Shown piece after piece: positions 17,096-24,000 of a stretch of DNA of 29,016 nucleotides. The notes under the pieces are model-generated. The model was not told the DNA's origin, ran no database searches, and worked only from the letters and a program-made list of their open reading frames with translations. The first letter of the stretch is position 1. The number at the start of each line of letters is the position of its first letter. The stretch is from positions 1 through 29,016 of the forward strand of contig JNSE01000034.1 in assembly GCA_000754455.1 (NCBI GenBank), read 5' to 3'. This stretch comes from an actinobacterium acAMD-2 (GTDB lineage: Bacteria; Actinomycetota; Actinomycetes; UBA12327). Both the position numbers and the translations under genes were made by a program.

Positions 17096-17114
17096 GCCCG
17101 AATTACGGGCTTTT
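17096..17114 (+). terminator. Weak terminator-like hairpin on the plus strand
   Basis: GCCCG (17096-17100), loop AATTA and CGGGC (17106-17110) form a perfect 5-bp stem followed by TTTT (17111-17114) on the plus strand. No plus-strand gene precedes it, so it either ends an unannotated short plus transcript or is fortuitous. On the minus strand, where fbiC and whiB are read, no T-run follows the stem. Confidence 0.3.
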
Positions 17115-17137
17115 GTCGCGCTTCAGGCCGGCTGCCT

Positions 17138-17275
17138 GGGCGCAGGGAGCACTAACCCGCTCCCGTGATCCCGGAGCCTATGTAGCCGGCCCTTTGACAC
17201 CGAGGGTGATTGCCCCGCATGGACTGCGCCCTCGCGCTTGCGGGTTAGCGAGTGCTCCGCCCACGCGGGGCAATC
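17138..17275. ncRNA. Candidate structured RNA with crossing helices and kissing loops
   Basis: This 138-base block lies between the fbiC stop and whiB. Perfect helices visible by eye are P1, 17138-17145 with 17224-17231 (GGGCGCAG/CTGCGCCC); P2, a hairpin of GGGAGC at 17145-17150 with GCTCCC at 17159-17164; P5, CTCGC 17231-17235 with GCGAG 17248-17252; and P4, 11 bp, 17208-17218 with 17265-17275 (GATTGCCCCGC). P4 crosses P1, a pseudoknot topology. The P2 loop contains TAACCC (17153-17158) and the P5 loop contains GGGTTA (17242-17247), which can pair as kissing loops. The strand cannot be chosen, since all pairs are Watson-Crick: on the minus strand it would be an fbiC 3' UTR or whiB leader element, on the plus strand an independent RNA. 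I recognise no known riboswitch, tmRNA, RNase P, SRP or 6S/Ms1 signature. Confidence 0.5.
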
Positions 17276-17292
17276 CCTACCTTCACCCACAA

Positions 17293-19845
17293 TTACGTGG
17301 TCGGGATAACTCCGATGGGTTGTGCAGCGGACGTCTCGCAGTAGCCGTAGGTCGTGGTGCGTTGTCGAGCGGGGCGACCAGCACTCGTAGCAATAGCTAA
17401 CAAGTCAGCAACATCGCGCGTGGAGCCATGGGCACTTCCGGCCATGCGACTGATGGTTTCTTCCATCAGCGTTCCACCTAAGTCGTCGACTCCCCCTTGC
17501 AGGAGTTGCTGCACATTGGCATCCCCCACCTTTACCCATGACGCTTGAATGTGATCAATGCGTCCATGCAACATTAAACGCGCCATGGCGTGCACCGCGC
17601 GATTGTCTCGCCACGTGGGACCTGGACGAGCAATCCCCGCCAAGTACACCGGCGATTGTTGATGAACAAACGGCAAGGGAACGAATTCGGTGAAGCCACC
17701 GGACTGATCCTGAAGCTGTGCAAGCAATCGAATGTGCGAAACCCAATGATGCGGGTGATCAACATGTCCGTACATCATCGTTGAACTGGACTTAATCCCC
17801 AATGAGTGCGCCGTCGTCACTACATCAATCCAGGTTGACGTGGGTAGCTTGCCTCGGGTCAGTACCCAGCGCACATCGTCATCAAGGATCTCCGCCGCCG
17901 TACCAGGAATCGTGTCCAGGCCAGCACTCTGGGCCGCCTCAAGCCAAGCTCGAATGCTCATGCCACTACGCGAGGCACCGTTTGCCACTTCCATCGGCGA
18001 GAACGCATGCACGTGGATTCCAGGAACGCGATCTTTGACCGCACGGACCAAGTCGAAGTAGGCCGTGCCCGGTAGGTCGGGGTGAATGCCACCTTGCATG
18101 CACACTTCCGTCGCGCCCACCGCCCATGCTTGCTCAGCCCGATCGGCCACTTGCTCGAGTGACAGGGTGAACGCATCGACATCGTCTTTGCGCTGAGCGA
18201 AGGCACAGAAACGACAACCGGTGTAACACACGTTCGTGAAGTTGATATTGCGGTTGACGATGTACGTCACTTCATCGCCGACAGCATCGCGCCGAACGTC
18301 ATCGGCAATGCGACACAGTTCCTCGAGCGCTGAGCCATCAACCGACATCAACTCAACGGCTAGGTCGTGGTTCTCCACCAGTGCTAACTCGGCCGGGGAA
18401 TCAGCGGCGAGCCGCAAAGCCTGCGTCAGATCACTCACGCCGACTGCTGCTGGGGCCTCGATGCGTTGGGCCACGGTCTCCCAATCCCCGTACACCTGAT
18501 CAAAGTCGGCGCGCTGTTGACCGCGACGACCTTCATCGTCAATCGTTGATCCCAAGTCCGTGCGGCCCCCGGCTTCAAGGGCGGAGTAATCAGCATCAGC
18601 TTCCTGCCACGCAATTCCTTGAGGAATTCGCTCAGTCACCGCCAAATTCGTAACGGGGTCGCGCAATGCGTCAACGTGGGCACGCAATCGAGCGTCAACC
18701 CACGGCGGGCCTTGTGCGATGTATTCGGGGTGGACCGTCAATCGTTGTTGGAGGGTGAATCCAGCGAGCTCGGTGAGCTCAGCCAAGTCGTCAAGGTGCG
18801 GCCATGGGCGCTCGGGGTTGACGTGATCTGGAGTGACCGGCGAAACACCACCCCAGTCATCAACTCCGGCAGCAATCAATCTGCTCAAAGCCCGCGAGGA
18901 GGAAAGATTCGGAGGAGCTTGGATGCGCATCTTGGGCCCTAACACGATGCGCGCCACAGCAAGCGCAGCAACGTAGTCATCTTCGGGCAGGTCTTCAACG
19001 TTGCGCATGGCCGTATCTGGTTTAGCGCGGAAGTTTTGCACAATCACTTCTTGGACATGACCAAACTCGCGAGCCGTGGTTCGGATATCAAACAAGGACT
19101 GCACGAGTTCCTGATTTGTCTCGCCAATTCCGACTAAAACCCCGGTAGTGAAAGGAATACTCAACCGCCCAGCATCCTCAAGAACCCGAAGTCGGACCGC
19201 AGGTTCCTTGTCTGGCGAACCAAAGTGCACTGCACCGGGCTCAGACCACAATCGCTGCGCGCTTTGCTCGAGCATCAATCCCATACTCGGCGCCACGGGC
19301 TTGAGTCGTTGCATGTCATCCCAGGTCATTACCCCTGGATTGAGATGTGGCAACAGGCCGGTTTCTTCTAACACCAGAATCGACATGGCGCGTACATAAG
19401 ACAAGGTGTCGTTATAGCCGCGCTCATCGAGCCACTCCTGCGCTGCTGTCCAGCGCAATTCCGGACGATCGCCCAAAGTGAAGAGTGCTTCCTTGCATCC
19501 CAGCGATGCACCGCTGCGTGCAATCGCCAACACTTCTTCTGGCTCGAGGAACATCCCGTGCCCATCGGCCCGCAACGCACCCGGCGTTGTGGCGAACGTG
19601 CAGTAGTGACAACGATCGCGGCACAACCGCGTGAGGGGAATAAAGACTTTCTTCGAGTACGTGATGGTGCCGGGTCGTCCCGCTTCGCGCAGACCGGCAT
19701 CGCGGACGCGACCTGCGATGACCAAGAGTTCGTCGAGTGCTGCTCCACGGGCCGTGAGTAATTCGGACGCTTCATCAACGGTTACCGCTTTGCCATCGCG
19801 GGCACGAGTCAGGGCACGTGTGAGCGCCCGATCCGTGTTCACCAT
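17293..19845 (-). CDS. fbiC: FbiC, fused CofG/CofH F420 deazaflavin (FO) synthase
   Basis: FbiC makes FO (7,8-didemethyl-8-hydroxy-5-deazariboflavin), the chromophore of coenzyme F420, from tyrosine and a riboflavin-pathway ribitylaminouracil, using two radical-SAM centres. The 850-aa product is the full fusion. The CofG half (about 1-390) has the cluster motif CRDRCHYC (C75, C79, C82). The CofH half (about 450-850) has CYTGCRFC (C540, C544, C547). Both CxxxCxxC motifs are intact. The start is an ATG at 19845 with GGTGGA just upstream. It is transcribed away from fbiA-fbiB across a 77-base divergent gap. In M. tuberculosis fbiC is far from fbiAB, so this clustering is notable. The stop is 17 bases from the structured block. 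Confidence 0.98.
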   Translation of the reverse strand: MVNTDRALTRALTRARDGKAVTVDEASELLTARGAALDELLVIAGRVRDAGLREAGRPGTITYSKKVFIPLTRLCRDRCHYCTFATTPGALRADGHGMFLEPEEVLAIARSGASLGCKEALFTLGDRPELRWTAAQEWLDERGYNDTLSYVRAMSILVLEETGLLPHLNPGVMTWDDMQRLKPVAPSMGLMLEQSAQRLWSEPGAVHFGSPDKEPAVRLRVLEDAGRLSIPFTTGVLVGIGETNQELVQSLFDIRTTAREFGHVQEVIVQNFRAKPDTAMRNVEDLPEDDYVAALAVARIVLGPKMRIQAPPNLSSSRALSRLIAAGVDDWGGVSPVTPDHVNPERPWPHLDDLAELTELAGFTLQQRLTVHPEYIAQGPPWVDARLRAHVDALRDPVTNLAVTERIPQGIAWQEADADYSALEAGGRTDLGSTIDDEGRRGQQRADFDQVYGDWETVAQRIEAPAAVGVSDLTQALRLAADSPAELALVENHDLAVELMSVDGSALEELCRIADDVRRDAVGDEVTYIVNRNINFTNVCYTGCRFCAFAQRKDDVDAFTLSLEQVADRAEQAWAVGATEVCMQGGIHPDLPGTAYFDLVRAVKDRVPGIHVHAFSPMEVANGASRSGMSIRAWLEAAQSAGLDTIPGTAAEILDDDVRWVLTRGKLPTSTWIDVVTTAHSLGIKSSSTMMYGHVDHPHHWVSHIRLLAQLQDQSGGFTEFVPLPFVHQQSPVYLAGIARPGPTWRDNRAVHAMARLMLHGRIDHIQASWVKVGDANVQQLLQGGVDDLGGTLMEETISRMAGSAHGSTRDVADLLAIATSAGRPARQRTTTYGYCETSAAQPIGVIPTT

Positions 19846-19922
19846 GACTCCACCCTAGAGCGCAAGCCCGCCCAGCGACATCCCATCGCGCCTGCCCTGA
19901 ATTCAAGTGCGAGGATGACCAA
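19846..19922. promoter_or_regulatory. Divergent fbiC / fbiA promoter region
   Basis: This 77-base gap must hold the starts of both F420 transcripts. On the plus strand GAGGA lies about 8 bases before the fbiA ATG and is a good ribosome site. On the minus strand TAGGGT ends 6 bases before the fbiC ATG, which resembles an actinobacterial -10 box and would give a very short or absent leader, but it overlaps the GGTGGA that could instead be the ribosome site. Shared control of both arms is plausible; I see no clear operator. Confidence 0.4.
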
Positions 19923-20900
19923 ATGCGCGTTGCAGTGATCACCGGTGGAGTGGGTGGAGCCCGCTTCCTTCGCGGCCTACAGGCCTTGACCCACACCCCA
20001 CAGTGGACTGACCTGTCAATCACCGCCATAGCCAATATTGGTGACGACATCACCTTGCATGACCTGCGCATTTGTCCGGATCTGGACACGGTGATGTACA
20101 CCCTCGGCGGCGGTATCGATAACGAGCGAGGTTGGGGGCGCACGGACGAAACATTCACCGTCCACAGTGAGCTCACGGCATATGGTGCGGGGCCCGCATG
20201 GTTTGGCCTTGGAGACCGAGACCTGGCCACGCACCTGATTCGCACGCAGATGCTCAATGCTGGTTACGCACTCAGCGATGTCACGGCAGCCTTGTGCAAG
20301 CGCTGGGATATCGGCATTGAACTGTTACCCATGTCTAACGACCGCATTGAAACTCACGTAACTGTTGATCATGACGGCGAACGCAAGGCCATGCACTTTC
20401 AGCAATGGTGGCTCGAGCACAAGGCTGAAATTCCGGCCCAATCATTTGCCTTCGTCGGCGCAGACACCGCTACTGCTGCCCCTGGTGTGATTGCTGCCTT
20501 AAGCGAAGCCGATGCCATCGTCCTTGCGCCATCGAATCCGGTGGTCTCCATTGCCCCCGTTCTGGCGGTACCCGGCATCAAGGAAGCAGTCATGCAACGC
20601 CCCGTGGTCGGTGTGAGCCCGATCATCGCTGGTGCGGCCGTGCGTGGATATGCGGACGCGTGTTTGCGCGCTATCGACGTAGAAACCGACGCTGCAGCGG
20701 TGGCGCGACATTTCGGCGCGCGTGCACATGGCGGCTTGCTCAATGGCTGGCTCGTTGATGACAGTGATCACGAAGTTTGCGCAGCACTAACGGACGAAGG
20801 CATCGTGACCAAAGCCGTTCCGCTGTGGATGCGCGATGTGCCTACGGCTTCGGCGATGGCTGAAGCATCGCTTTTGTTGGCTCAGGACCTGGGCGCATGA
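19923..20900 (+). CDS. fbiA: FbiA / CofD, F420 phospholactyl-type transferase
   Basis: FbiA transfers the phospho-(enol)pyruvyl or lactyl moiety from an activated GDP intermediate to FO, giving dehydro-F420-0 (or F420-0). The 325-aa product has the N-terminal nucleotide-type loop TGGVGGARFLRGLQ, IANIGDDITLHDLRICPDLDT with the metal- and FO-binding acidic residues, YTLGGGIDNERGWGR, and the later ALSEADAIVLAPSNPVVSIAPVLAVPG segment typical of CofD. Length is normal. The ribosome site is GAGGA upstream of ATG 19923. The stop overlaps the fbiB start by 4 bases, so the pair is co-translated. The enzyme making the activated donor (FbiD/CofC) is not in the window. Confidence 0.97.
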   Translation: MRVAVITGGVGGARFLRGLQALTHTPQWTDLSITAIANIGDDITLHDLRICPDLDTVMYTLGGGIDNERGWGRTDETFTVHSELTAYGAGPAWFGLGDRDLATHLIRTQMLNAGYALSDVTAALCKRWDIGIELLPMSNDRIETHVTVDHDGERKAMHFQQWWLEHKAEIPAQSFAFVGADTATAAPGVIAALSEADAIVLAPSNPVVSIAPVLAVPGIKEAVMQRPVVGVSPIIAGAAVRGYADACLRAIDVETDAAAVARHFGARAHGGLLNGWLVDDSDHEVCAALTDEGIVTKAVPLWMRDVPTASAMAEASLLLAQDLGA

Positions 20901-22207
20901 CCAACATTGAGGTGTTCGCACTTGAGGGAATAGGTGAGGTCGCGGCGGGCGATGACCTGATCTCTGTTATTGCGCAGGCCTATGCCAACTACCAACCACA
21001 AGACGGTGACGTCCTCGTGGTTACTAGCAAGATCGTGAGTAAGGCTGAGGCACGTACCCTGCCGGCCGAAGACCGTGCCGAGGCCATCACTGCGGAGAGT
21101 TTTGGTGAAGTCGCGACTAACGGCCCGACGCGCATCGTGCGCACTAGGCACGGGTTCGTCATGGCAGCGGCGGGAGTCGATGCCAGCAACACTGCCGCCA
21201 ACACCATCTTGTTGCTACCCCTAGATCCCGATGCGACTGCTCGTCAATTGCGCGCGGGTTTGCAGACTCGTTTGGGCATTACTCTTGGTGTGATCATTAG
21301 TGACACCTTTGGTCGGCCTTGGCGTGAAGGCCTAACCGACAACGCGATCGGCGTTGCTGGTGTGCGTGTGCTGCATGACCACCGCGGTGAGCTCGACGCC
21401 CAAGGGCGCACGCTTGAACAAACAGTGGTGGCAACGGCCGATGAATTGGCGTCCGCCGCAGACTTAGTGAAGGGCAAGAACTCCAACTGTCCGGTTGCCG
21501 TCATTCGTGGCTCCCAAACCGTGCACGGTGAGGATGGCCCCGGCGCACGTGCGCTAGTGCGAGCCAGCCACACCGATCTTTTTGCACTCGGAACGCAGCA
21601 GGCAAAGGATCTGGGACGAAAAGAAGCGGTCCAGCTACGACGCACCGTGCGGACATGGAGCGACCAGCTGGTTGCCCACGAACTCATCGGTGAATGCGTG
21701 GCGGCAGCCCTAACTGCGCCGGCGCCGCACCACACCACACCTTGGCGATTCGTTCACGTGGTTGAACCGGCCACGCGCAAAGAACTTCTCGCGCGCATGG
21801 CTGATCGCTGGGAACACGATTTAGCATCCGATGGCCTCACGCCAGAGTCGGTGCGAAAGCGTGTTGAACGTGGTCAACTGTTAGAGCGTTGCCCGGAGCT
21901 GGTGATTCCCGTGCTGGTTCTTGAAGGCCAGCATGACTACCCCGATGAGCGCAGAAAAACTGCCGAGCGCGACATGTTCGTTTTGTCGATGGGGGCAGCA
22001 GTGCAGTCATTCATGGTGACCGCTGCGACTCTTCGGCTGGGGACGGCCTGGGTTTCGAGCACGCTGTTTTGCCCAGATGATGTTCGACCTGTTCTTGATA
22101 TGCCTGCGCAGTGGCATCCGATGGGCGCGATCGCCGTGGGATACCCACTCGGTGATGTGACACCGCGTCCGTCACGCGATAGTTCACCGTTTCTTATTCA
22201 GAAGTAA
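20897..22207 (+). CDS. fbiB: FbiB, F420:gamma-glutamyl ligase with nitroreductase-like domain
   Basis: FbiB adds the gamma-linked glutamate tail to F420-0. The 436-aa product is the two-domain actinobacterial form. The N-terminal CofE ligase domain (about 1-245) contains GDVLVVTSKIVSKAEAR, VISDTFGRPWREGLTDNAIG and a GKNSNCPVAVIRG stretch. The C-terminal nitroreductase-like FMN domain (about 255-436) includes APAPHHTTPWRFVHV and the ending GAIAVGYPLGD. In mycobacterial FbiB this second domain reduces dehydro-F420-0. It follows fbiA with an ATGA overlap and ends 14 bases inside the convergent guanylyltransferase gene, leaving no room for a separate terminator. Confidence 0.97.
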   Translation: MTNIEVFALEGIGEVAAGDDLISVIAQAYANYQPQDGDVLVVTSKIVSKAEARTLPAEDRAEAITAESFGEVATNGPTRIVRTRHGFVMAAAGVDASNTAANTILLLPLDPDATARQLRAGLQTRLGITLGVIISDTFGRPWREGLTDNAIGVAGVRVLHDHRGELDAQGRTLEQTVVATADELASAADLVKGKNSNCPVAVIRGSQTVHGEDGPGARALVRASHTDLFALGTQQAKDLGRKEAVQLRRTVRTWSDQLVAHELIGECVAAALTAPAPHHTTPWRFVHVVEPATRKELLARMADRWEHDLASDGLTPESVRKRVERGQLLERCPELVIPVLVLEGQHDYPDERRKTAERDMFVLSMGAAVQSFMVTAATLRLGTAWVSSTLFCPDDVRPVLDMPAQWHPMGAIAVGYPLGDVTPRPSRDSSPFLIQK

Positions 22208-23246
22208 CAGTGAGGGTGCCGGATTCACTCCAAGCCCGAGCATCCTGCAATTCAGTGCCACCAGCAATGACGGCGCCGTCCCCAACAACCGTTCGCACCA
22301 AGCGCGCGCCTGAACCAATGATTGCTCCGGTACCGATCAGACACTCCTCCAAGTACGAGCCATCGCCGATGACGACATCATCAAAGAGCACCGATCCGCC
22401 CACGCGAGCCTGACCAATGCGCGCGTTGTGCCCGATCACTGAGCCACCTGACACCTGCGCGTCGGCTACTACTTGTGCGCCAGCCAAGATCAATGACTCA
22501 CCAACCTCAGCAGGTAAGGCACTAGATGCGATAACACCGGTGACTAAGTCCTGGGAACCCTGGACATACGTAGCCGGAGTTCCCAGATCAAGCCAGTAAG
22601 CCGTTTCGACATACGCCTGAATATGTGCGTTGTCGGACAGTAAGCCAGGGAAGGTTTCACGCTCAACCGATACCGGTCGATCCGTAGGGATCGTGGCGAT
22701 GACTTTGCGCTTGAAAATGTAACAACCAGCGTTGACTTGATTGGTCACCGGCTCTGGCATCTTTTCCAAGAAATCCGTTACGCGCCCAATGTCATCAGTA
22801 GGAACACAGCCAAATCTTCGCGCATCATCGACTTCGACTAGGTGCAAGGTGACGTCTGCATTAACCGAGGTGTGGACGGCAAGCTGAGCGGTCAAGTCAT
22901 GCCCAGACAACACATCACCATTGAAAACAATCACTGGTTCATCGGGGCCACATGTCAGGCCAGCCGCAGCGTTAGCAATCGCTCCCCCAGTACCCATGGG
23001 GTGATCTTCGGTGATGAAAACTAATTCGACGCCATCGAATGTCCCACCGTCAAAGACTTGTTCGAACAGTTCGGCTCGGTAGGAGGTCGCCAAGATGATG
23101 CGACCCACACCTGCATCACGTAAACGAGCAAACTGGTGGGCAAGAAAGGGCACGCCAGCCACGGGGAGAAGCGGTTTGGGTGTGGTGAGCGTCAATGGGC
23201 GCAGGCGGGTGCCTTCACCACCGACAAGGACTATCGCTTCCAACAC
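22194..23246 (-). CDS. manC: Mannose-1-phosphate guanylyltransferase (sugar nucleotidyltransferase)
   Basis: This probably makes GDP-mannose from mannose-1-P and GTP in the cytosol. From the chosen GTG at 23246 the product is 350 aa. It opens with VLEAIVLVGGEGTRLRPLT, whose GGEGTRLRP loop binds the nucleotide, then shows FNGDVL, EKMPEPVTNQVNAGCYIF and WLDLGTPATY. From about residue 235 it has a left-handed beta-helix of hexapeptide repeats (VIGHNARIGQARVGGSVLFDDVVIG). The frame is open to 23333, but the extra 29 residues are Arg-rich and lie across the start of the divergent TIGR03089 gene, so they are rejected. Synteny matches M. tuberculosis Rv3264c. A glucose-1-P nucleotidyltransferase activity cannot be excluded by motif alone. 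Confidence 0.9.
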   Translation of the reverse strand: MLEAIVLVGGEGTRLRPLTLTTPKPLLPVAGVPFLAHQFARLRDAGVGRIILATSYRAELFEQVFDGGTFDGVELVFITEDHPMGTGGAIANAAAGLTCGPDEPVIVFNGDVLSGHDLTAQLAVHTSVNADVTLHLVEVDDARRFGCVPTDDIGRVTDFLEKMPEPVTNQVNAGCYIFKRKVIATIPTDRPVSVERETFPGLLSDNAHIQAYVETAYWLDLGTPATYVQGSQDLVTGVIASSALPAEVGESLILAGAQVVADAQVSGGSVIGHNARIGQARVGGSVLFDDVVIGDGSYLEECLIGTGAIIGSGARLVRTVVGDGAVIAGGTELQDARAWSESGTLTVTSE

Positions 23247-23271
23247 ACACCAGAGCCTACGCTTGGGCCTT

Positions 23272-24000
23272 ATGAATCTGGTGGACCTATTCGCGCAACG
23301 CTTGAAGACAGATCCATCTGGACCCCTCATCACCTATTACGACACAGACACCGGTGAGCGCATTGAGCTGTCCGCTACCTCACTGGCGAACTGGATCAAC
23401 AAAACAGCGAACTTCCTCACCGATGAATTAATGGTCGACGAAGGTGCCACCATCCAGCTCAACCTTCCGCTGCATTGGCAAAGCCTTGTCTGGTTGCAAG
23501 CAGCCTGGGCCTGTGGCCTGGCTGTTGATCTTGATTCGCATTCCGAACACAGTGTGGTCATCACCTCACAAGCACAAGCACAAGCACAAGTGCCATCATC
23601 GCCAGCCGATGACCTCGTGGTGCTTTCGCTTCGCCCGCTCGGCTTGCCCTGCGACGTTGAACTGCCCGTTGGCGCGCTCGACTTTGCTACCAGCGTGCGA
23701 ACGCACGGCGACTACTTTGCAGGTCCTTCACTTGGAACAGATCGTCTTGCTCTGGTTGATGACCAAGAACATTTCACCGACAGCGATCTAGTCACCGCTT
23801 GGACGGATAACACGCGTGGAGACCACGAACGAGTGTTGTTCTGCGGCACGGATTTGACCGCCACTTCTATTGGTCAAACATGGGTGGCAACGTTGATCAA
23901 TCAAGGATCATTGGTTGTGGTGTGCCCGTCGGAACAAAGCCACGAGCGTCTCACCGATCTCGCTAGCCAAGAAGGCGCGCGAACAATTATTCGCGGTTAA
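23272..24000 (+). CDS. TIGR03089 family protein, AMP-binding-like fragment
   Basis: This 242-aa actinobacterial protein resembles the N-terminal part of acyl-CoA synthetase-like (AMP-binding) enzymes but lacks the catalytic lobe. The start region MNLVDLFAQRLKTDP, TGERIELSATSLANWINKTANFL and the LPLHWQSLVWLQAAWACG helix match what I recall of TIGR03089. I see no SSGTTGxPKG-type ATP loop. The start ATG at 23272 is chosen because the extension to 23095 runs over the guanylyltransferase gene; only 25 bases separate the two divergent start codons, and no strong ribosome site is visible. Residues about 99-106 are a Gln-Ala run encoded by a CACAAG repeat. Function unknown. Confidence 0.85.
   Translation: MNLVDLFAQRLKTDPSGPLITYYDTDTGERIELSATSLANWINKTANFLTDELMVDEGATIQLNLPLHWQSLVWLQAAWACGLAVDLDSHSEHSVVITSQAQAQAQVPSSPADDLVVLSLRPLGLPCDVELPVGALDFATSVRTHGDYFAGPSLGTDRLALVDDQEHFTDSDLVTAWTDNTRGDHERVLFCGTDLTATSIGQTWVATLINQGSLVVVCPSEQSHERLTDLASQEGARTIIRG
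23567..23590 (+). repeat. CACAAG hexanucleotide repeat, four copies
   Basis: There are four perfect tandem copies of CACAAG inside the TIGR03089 gene, encoding alternating Gln-Ala in a linker between two predicted folded parts. Because the unit is six bases, gain or loss of copies keeps the reading frame and would only change linker length. Confidence 0.9.

Larger units (their letters stand above)
16895..17292. other. 398-base intergenic region between whiB and fbiC
   Basis: This is the only gap above 300 bases, and I find no convincing protein gene in it. Nearest whiB it holds an inverted repeat GGCTAA-CTC-TTAGCC (16963-16977), a perfect 16-bp palindrome (17003-17018), a TAAC direct repeat (17044-17059), a 10-bp palindrome GCCCTAGGGC (17061-17070) and a hairpin followed by TTTT on the plus strand (17096-17114). 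Nearest fbiC it holds a heavily self-complementary block (17138-17275). The whiB promoter must lie in the first part, but I cannot place -35/-10 boxes with confidence. Confidence 0.7.

Noticed and set aside
16986..17168. 60-codon plus-strand open frame in the whiB-fbiC gap
   Set aside because: It has no ribosome site, crosses the palindromes and the terminator-like hairpin, and its product looks like no known protein.
17138..17275. Structured block as a known RNA (cobalamin, SAM-IV, c-di-AMP or ZTP riboswitch, tmRNA, RNase P, SRP RNA, 6C RNA)
   Set aside because: None of the conserved core sequences I know for these families is present on either strand, and the length and helix order do not match.
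23095..23271. Upstream extension of the TIGR03089 frame (59 residues)
   Set aside because: It overlaps the start of the divergent guanylyltransferase gene, reads as Arg/Pro-rich antisense sequence, and the family begins at MNLVDLFAQRL.
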